Shown here: piece by piece, positions 13,001 to 22,000 of the stretch
Layout: every line of letters begins with the position of its first letter
How positions within the stretch are numbered: the stretch's first letter is position 1
Assembly: GCA_021014325.1 (NCBI GenBank)
Contig: CM037472.1
Location: forward strand, 37,658,234-37,722,233
Source of the DNA: Plazaster borealis
Taxonomy: Eukaryota; Echinodermata; Asteroidea; Forcipulatida; Labidiasteridae
Direction: 5' to 3'
Length of the DNA stretch: 64,000 nucleotides
Program-made: the position numbers and the translations under genes
Notes under the pieces: model-generated
What the model saw: only the letters and a program-made list of their open reading frames with translations
Told to the model about the DNA's origin: nothing
Databases searched by the model: none

Positions 13001-16000
13001 CAGGACCCATAAAAGAGCAAAGAGACTAAACGAATCCCAATTAAATGATTAGTTCATTGCGTCTGGTTATTGCATTTTAAATCTTCAATGGGATGTTAAA
13101 GAAGCCTTGCTGAAAATAGATACATGGGAAGTTGAAATGTATCCCTTTCTTCACACACCTGGAGCCCTGTTCACATTACAGAGCCAATTCCCAGGGAATG
13201 AAACCCCAGGAAAGTCCTGGGGAAGTTAACCCCACTGCCACCCCCACGTGAGCTTACCACCCCCCACGTGAAATTCACACTCCCTGAATTTTTTCCTTAA
13301 AAAAAAAAAAACAACTCGGAATGCTGACCCCCATGTTACCTCCCTTACCCTTCTCCCAATCAGGGGTAGCTCCCCCCTAGGGATTTCCAGGAGTTTTCCC
13401 CAAGGGTTAACAATGAGAAAAGGTCAACAAAATTCTCACAGGAGTGTCTCCTCTTGACAGAAACTCATCTTGGGTGAAAGGGGATTAAAGGTAGGGTCAC
13501 AGATTGGTAAATACTCCAAACATTAACGACCATAAAAAACTTACTTGGGTGAGAAGCACTGCAGCTGTTGATTGTATAAAGTATTTTGAAGTAATATGGT
13601 TTGGATAAATTTTCACCTAAAAACATTTCAAATTCAAGTAATGATTCATGCATGAATCCTTTCTCGGATTTCTGAGCGCTGGTGTCTGTTTGTGAATGCT
13701 GCGGCCAGAGATGAGGTTGGTATCCACTGTCACCTCGCTATACCGTGGATGGTTCTTGCGAAAATGCCGCAGCAGTTTTTTGCTGTTTCCTCAGCAAGTA
13801 GACACTGTATTCAGCTGAAACTTTCACATGTGACTTTTATTGTATTTTTATTTATAATTTTGCCTATAAATCAGCATAACGTTGGCACAAACCAATCTAT
13901 GACCCTACCTTTTAAAGTATCGTACACGTTTGGTAATGACGCAAAACAAATATTAGCATAAAAACTTACTTGGTAACAAGCAACGGAGAGCTGTTGATAG
14001 TAAAAAACATTGTAGGAAACGACTCCCTCTGAAGTAACGTAGTTTTTGAGAAAGAGGTAATTTCTCACTAAAATAATAAAAACTTCTTGCAAGAAGTTTT
14101 TATTCCTAATCTGAAAGCACACAAATTTGTACAACAAGGGTGTTTTTTCTTTCATAATTTTCTTGCAACTTCGATGACCAATTGAGCCCAAATTTTCACA
14201 GGCTTGTTATTTTATGCATATGTTGGGATACACCAAGTGAGAACACTGGTCTTTGACAATTTCCACACGTGTTCAGTGCCTTTAACACAATGTTGCAAAA
14301 ATAACAAGAAAGTGCAAGAAAGGGAGATAACAATTTTTTTACCATCGGATCGTTACTCTCACTTGAAAGGCTCATCTCGGATGTCGACCAAGGCAGACTG
14401 GCTGAGCTATAGGCCACCGAAGACGGACGCCTCTTGGATAGGGTACAGTCATTAGGAATCTTAAATGCACAGCGTTTATGATAATTACCGCCACAACCTT
14501 ACAGAAAGAAAGAGAGAGAGAGAGGCAGAGAGTGTGGAGGTTAACAACATGATCAATGACAGGGTCTCAAATATTCAACAAAGAAACTGCCTGCAAAACA
14601 AATTGGCCCAATGGTACTAATCTGCTAAGCAGACAATTCTACTTAGTGGCCAAGCAGTAATAATAATAATAATACGCAGTTCTTATATAGCGCTTTATAC
14701 TCCCGATGGGTGTCTCAAAGCGCTCAGTATTTTTCCTACAAGGTAAGTGGAGTTACGTGTTGAAGTATGAGACCTATTCCTTTACATAGCACCATGTAAT
14801 GGTTTACAAGGTGCTGTGGTGCAATATGCAGCCAATCAAACCAGGAACACCGGGGCAAACCCCTTCTCTTTACGATAAGTGCACTGGGTTCTTTTACATG
14901 CATTACACAACACACTGGACCTACGGCTTAACGTCCCATCCGAAGGATGAAGCATGTGGTTAAGTGTCTTGCTTAAGGACACAAGTGTCACGACTGGGAT
15001 TCGAACCCACACTCTGCTGATCAGAAACACCAGAGCTTGAGTTCGGTGTTCTTATCCGCTCGGATAACCACTCACAGTCCATGCAAAATCATACGGGATG
15101 CCATTTTGGCTGGTAACACTTTTTTTTATACTTACCAAATTTGTCTAGCAAAGCATCATTATGAGCCATTCCTTCCTTATGGTTTAAAACCAAGCCGAAC
15201 TTTGCTAGTAAACTTGAAACAGATATTCGCAGCGTGTTTTTGTTTCTTTGATATTTTTCGTTAAAAATGCATTGTTGTGCAATCATAAGCAGCTCAAAAT
15301 TCTCTTGCATGATTTCTTATAATTTATTCTCCCGATTCTTTTAAAACAAAATAAATAAGACAAAAAATGTCCTCATCACTTCAATTTCGCGTTCATCAGC
15401 CTGTCCATGGATTTGGAAACCTCTTTATGCATTTATATATAAATATATTTATTTACAACAATCTTTACAGAGGGTTATCATTCCAGCTGATTATTGGAGC
15501 CCCCTTTCTTCCCCCACCCCCCCCCCCCAAAAAAAAAAATCAAACAGAAAAAGAAAGAAAAATATATATATATATATATCAAACAGAAAAAGTTTTGGTT
15601 TGAACAAAGAAAAACTGACTACAGCCGGACTTGAACCTGCGATCTCCAGATTGAAAAGCCGGGGTACTCTACCAACTGAGCTACCTAGCCCTAATGTTAA
15701 CGGTCTTCCTATTTTGTCATTATCTTTGTCCGGGGGTGCCAGTCAGAAGCCATACAATAGAAAAAGAACATACAAAAAAGCAGTGATACCACTATAAATT
15801 TAATAATAGACAAAAGTAAAACAGAGTAAAAGGGCCCCCAAAATTGAACTTAAACAACCGTAAGGCGCAGAAACAAACATAAAAAGCAACATCAGTGAGC
15901 TACTACAACCAACACATTTTAGGGATGCCATAAATCTTTGGTAAAAAGCTCAACAAGCTAAGCTACCACATTTAGCCAGAATTGTTATCATTTTCCAAAA

Positions 16001-19000
16001 TGTAAAATGAAATTGCAGCAGCAGCAATGTTTTTATTTTAGAAACTAAAATATCCCTCACCAGATGTTAACAGTGAGTTTCTAATGAAAGACTAAGCACA
16101 TTTTTTTGCTTGTATAAAATACAAGAACAGACAAACTTTAAAACTCTGCGTGCCTGGGATTTTATCTTTGAGAGGGCATGGCCATTTTCATTTTGCAAAG
16201 GGCACTTCCATTGGATAATCATATAGTCTGTGGGATAAACTTTTGAAAGTGCAGCAAGGCCAAGACCAGGGCAACAGAGGCCATGGCCTCCATGTAATTC
16301 CACACAAAATTTAACTCCATCAGAAGTATCTTATGTTTGAACACAACATATCTGGCTCACACAATTGCACTTTAAAATCCTTGTAATTGAACACATGTTA
16401 TTGTGTGTACTTTGCGGCTAATTCCAGGGACCGATGACCTAGAGGTCTACCTGCATGACTCGGAGCAGGAGGAAAAAACTAAACACGACAACGTTGACAA
16501 AGAAAACAAAAACACCCAACAGTTGCAGAGGTTTGGTTCAGACCATGTACATTTTTTGACCAGACTTGTGGGTGTTCAGTACGAGGAAACAGATGCGTTG
16601 AATAAAAGTAGCAGGTCATCTGCTGGATACTTCATGTAACTGCACGTGTTTACAGTTTCAAAGTGAGTGTCCTGCCCTCCAAACGATGACATTGGATGCA
16701 ATTTATCATTACACATGACATCTGTTTCACGTACACGTTGAATTTAATCCCAGTTTCCAGGGACCTGCTTAATGAAATGGCTCGCCTATTGATTGTCAAG
16801 TAATAGAAATTGAAAGAAACCAAATAAAAACTAGTTATATTTATCTCCCGAGCATTAAAACTGACAAGAGAAATAACTTTTCTTAACTTGTCCATTGTAA
16901 GAAGTTGACATTGCATCAAAACAGACATGACACACACACCAGTAAAACACAGTTCTGGTTGTCGTTAAGACCAGTGACATTTGATAAACAGTTTCTCGTC
17001 AGCGCTTGCATGATATTTTGGCCCTGCATCTTCTGAATTCGTTATCTTTCACAAAATTTATCAAATTAAAAAAAATTCCCTAAATGTCGGCTGGAAAGAT
17101 TTGTTTTCAATTACTTCCTTAATTTCCAGCAAATAAGGCAACACAAAATCATCTTTAGTCTGTAGTCCTCGTTTTAAAGACCCGGGAAAAATTAGGAAAA
17201 TTAGCCATCTAAAAATAAAACGAGCATGCAAAAATTTTGACATGGGTGAAAAATAATGAAAAGTGAATACCAATTTGTTTTCCCTAATTCAGTTTTTAGT
17301 GATGGGTTGATGAGAAACTAATAAACCATGCCTAACTTATGCTGCCAAACATCTGTAAAGCCCGTTTCAAACTCAAATTTAAAATCCAATGGTCTTTGTC
17401 AAATTGGAACAACCACATTTAAAGTTGAACAGATAGTGCCCCCTTCAATAGACTGATCCATTGTGGCGTGTCGTGGCCGAGCGGTCTAGTTCACCGGACC
17501 CAAGCTCTGGTGTTGTCAGCAGCAGAGTGTGGGTTCGAATCCTGGTCATGACACTTGTGCACTTGACCACATTTGATTCGTAAAAAGTTGGGAAGGTATT
17601 GAATTCTGCTCTAGAAGCCAGGCTCCTAGTGGATGATACCCATGCCTACATCCTTACGGACTCTGAAGGGGGTAACCCTGTTTCAGCCCCAGGAGTAGGT
17701 GGCAACGTGCCCCTGGTGACAGTTGATTTGGGTCGATAGCCTAAATCAGTTAAGTGTAGCCCTCACCTTGAAGTGGCCTTCCGGCCTTGTGATGATAGGC
17801 GATATCTCATATTTGTTATTTTTTTTAAATGACTGCAGTCAAAGGAACACATAGAGTTAAAAGCTGACATGCAAAATTTGTCTTGGGTCACAACTTGAAC
17901 TTTCACAAAGGTCATTGTTAAGATCACATGGTGTTTAGTAACCAATACAAAGTGCTAAAACACAGCTGATTTGATCGACCCTGCAAATACACAGTCCGAA
18001 AATTGGGCTGATATCATTCCGGGACACTGCAAGGGTAAAAATTGAAGTCTGACAACAACACACGAACAAGCAAGCAAACAATGTGTGATATTAGTTTAAA
18101 AAATTGCTATTTCAATGGTAACTTACCGTGGCACTTCAGGCCCTGTCTGACAAGGCCAAAGAGCATCTGTCCACAAAAGTCACAGAACGTTGGACTCTTG
18201 TAGGAGTGCACATAGAGTGTGTGAGGTCGAATTTGTCTATCCTCCACAGTAGCAGTGGCTGAAAAGAGGGAATGCATAACAAAATTAGTCATCCACTATT
18301 ATCCACATTAAATATATTCTACGCTACTGTATGATCGCTGTGCAAAGATTTGGACAAGTCTAATGTTCGCAACAAAATTGCAGTCCCATGAAGAAAAAAA
18401 CCCCAAAAACCCAAAAAACCCATTTCAAACAGGAAACTGCGATACGATGAATGTGAACAGCAGATATAGACTAAAAAATGTTTTGTTAAAGTTGCATGGC
18501 CTGTTTTTCGCCAAAAGAATATTTTTTGTACTATCAAGTACATTTAAGTTTACTGAAACCATGACAATGCGGTGTATCTTTCTTTAGAGACCATTCATTT
18601 CTGTATAATCATCACAAAACGCTCAGACATTGCTATTATTGTTAATTTCTTTAATCAAATTTTGTCAGTAAAAATGTCAACAGAAATAACACGAAAACGG
18701 AACATTTAATTTTGTGTTTAGAAATTGGGACACTATGTTAACATAATACATTGGAAAAGGTCATATCTGGATATGACCTTTACTTTGACCTCTTTATGTG
18801 AATGGAAGTAGGTAAAATCTAGCGACCATTTGCGGCCACTATTGGCATTTTGGTACAAGCCGCTTGTGGCCACTATGGTCTCTAAAATAAGTATTCAAAA
18901 ATGGTGTTGAATTTGTTGAAAAAGCAACCAATCCTGGGATGCATTTTTCTTTTTTTAAATGAAAATTTGCAAAAAAAGGTTGAATTTGCTCACATTATGT

Positions 19001-22000
19001 GTTAATACGATTGAATGTGATGCTAACATTCAGCTGTCCATGCCAACCAGCGCGGTTTGTTCATCAACAATAGAAAGGTTTATAAGCCAGGACTGCTGAT
19101 GAAAGCTTGTTCATGTTAGTCATGTTTACATACAAATGTCCCTCCTGTTCCTTTTGAAGGAGGGGGGGGGGGTTAGGTGTAAATTTAGGGAGAAAAGCTA
19201 TTAGTTAAAAGTGATTTAACTTTGGGGTCATTCAAGCTTTTGAAAATGTGAGTGAGGAAGAGTCTGATGTATAGAGCTTCCAATGCTATTCTGCTCATCG
19301 TACAGGAACATTTCAAAAGGGCACCAAGGCAATAACCGTGTGAAGTAAACGTATCATCGGCCCTGCTTGTGGTTCTGATCGCATAAACACGTAGGTGGTG
19401 TATTACGTACACACAGTAGTTGGTGACGATGTTATCGTCAAAGTTGCCTGGCATGAAATATTCACAGTATCATTGCCACGCACGACTGAATCAGGAAACA
19501 AACATAATCAAAACCACCAATCCACCTCACAACAGTCACTTTTATGCTATACATGTAGATGACAAAGTCCTCCCGGTTGATGACATTAAACAAAAAAATA
19601 AAAATAGCATCACATCCACCCACAAGTTATTAAGGCACTCACCCACCCAGAAATAACCCAGGTGGTTGTGTGCTTAGCCTCACCGATCCACGAAGCCGAG
19701 TCATAGGTTCTCCACATTGCACCCTATTGCTAGACATTGCGAGACAGACCCACTTGATGACAACAATTAACACTCTAAGCTGCATATCGTCACCGTTTTC
19801 ACGAAGAGCCACTTATGCCAAACGCTTGATTGAGATTTACATTTTACACTGTGCTTGGCTTAAAACTGCAAAATCTGCAATACTAAAGCCACGGTTTGCA
19901 TTCAAAGACCTCTCATATGATTCTGTGTAAGTTTAACCTCCCTATTGACTAATTAATTTTGTTAAATATATTGGCTAATTGCCATAGTAATTAGTCAAAG
20001 ATACGTGGCTCTTCGTGAAACCGAAAAAGTGAGTTGACCTACTTAAACACCCAACTGGTTAACGTGTATTTACATAGGAAAGGGGCGCGTATGTCACGTG
20101 ATCACGCGCGCACTGACATACATGTAAGTGGGTCTTCGTGAAAACGGAAAAACCCGATTTGACCTACATTTGTTGCAATGTTATACAATGCATTTTTGGG
20201 CCGATGGCTCTTCGTGAAAATGCAAAAATGAGATAAAGGCCCCTTCTTGTAATAATCTATATTTGTCATTTTAAGATATGTGGCTCTTCGTGAAAACGGT
20301 GACGATATAGATGTGCTGTACACCTACTGAACTATGACGTTATGTGAACGCAGAGCACACATGCTCCCAAACCAAGGCATTTCATCGTCAGCATCAATCA
20401 GCACCAATGGGTGAACGTTCAGATACCAGGCTTTAGCCTAGAACAGCACTCCCACGAGAAAATAGTCAATTTCCATTGGAACATGGGGGTACCAAGGCAA
20501 ATACCAGGGGGGCATTGAGGCAATTCAATTGCGTGCATGTCTCTGTCCAAGATTTGTAGTATTGGACATAAGTTCAGCGTAACTTGTTGAATAACTTATC
20601 TTTACCTTCGTCTACATAGGGACGTTTTAAGTCTGAAAATAATTATTAGCAGCTACAAACCGCTTACCGAGCGAAACGACCTGTGGTATAAATGCATAAA
20701 ATTGCTATAAAGGCCCGTCGTTTCCACCCAAGCAGAGGACAACAAGCCTTTGACAAAATGACTCTGCTAAGATCAAAACGTAAGGCCAGTAACAATTTTT
20801 GCAAAAGTTTAAGCCTGTAGATTTCTTTGGACAGATGAATGCCTCTAAGAGGAAATTAAAAAATCCCCTGGCCTCCCGATAACGAATCCCTTTCCTCTCT
20901 ATTTGAAGGTAATTCTTTGAGTAAATACAATCATAAAGGTTTGTGTACTTAAAAGTTTAAAAAGACTGACATTAACCACCCAACCCACCCCCGCCCTAAA
21001 AACGCCCACTGCCCACTTTGGGGGCAACCCGGCAATCCCTGGATTGGGATTGGGGGCGTTTGTTACGCCCACAAACTTGGAATTAAATTTGTCAATTTGT
21101 AATGCGAGGTGAATGACTGATATTCATCGATGAGATAATGAGATGATATGACATCGAGGTTGACATCAACCGGTGATGAAATGCTTCTATAGGGGAATCC
21201 AAAATGCAATGTCTCACCAAAATAAATAAATAAATAAATCTACAACATGTCAACTGAATGAACCACAATCAAGAGACTTTTGGGGACACTAGGTCGAAGC
21301 GGAGTTACCAGGTAAATACATCGTTCTTGGAACTGCGCGTATGTCCAGAACTACGTAAACAATGGAAATTCACCTGATAAGTCTGCTGCCACCTAGCATT
21401 CCACAGGACCACAGTCTCCCATTGGACGGCATCCTAAGGCCGATTTCATAGAGCTGCTTAAGCACAAAAAGTTGCTAAGCACAAAAATTGGTTTGCTTGA
21501 ACCAAAATAAGGTCACCAGCCAAAAACACAATGTCACACATATCATCTTTGACTGGTTTCCTGCTTAGTTTTGCTCAGCACAAAATGTTCTGCTTTAAAG
21601 CAGCTCTATGAAATTTGGTCCTGATTGAAATGTTACTGGACAGCTATAAATTTTATTACATGATTAACCACTTCATATCAGATGACGTGTATTCCCACCA
21701 AACTTTTCCAAACTGAATTAAAGCAGACGTTTATAAACACTTGGTACAACTTCGGAGTGTCCTCTTTTGGTTGCGGTCAGTTGACCGGCTGACGTATAAA
21801 TACGCCCCCATTGTGTAGCCTGCACAGGCATGCATCTACCATCCTATGCTTCGTTTCCCGAGTACATAGAGAGGGACAAAGGGTTACTGAAATTCATGCT
21901 TGAAATCTCCCTTTTTTTTCTGGGGGTGTTTGTGCAATCCCCGATTCCAAACCTTCGTCTTTTTGTTGTAGAAACGAAGATATGAGAGATCAATAGGCTG

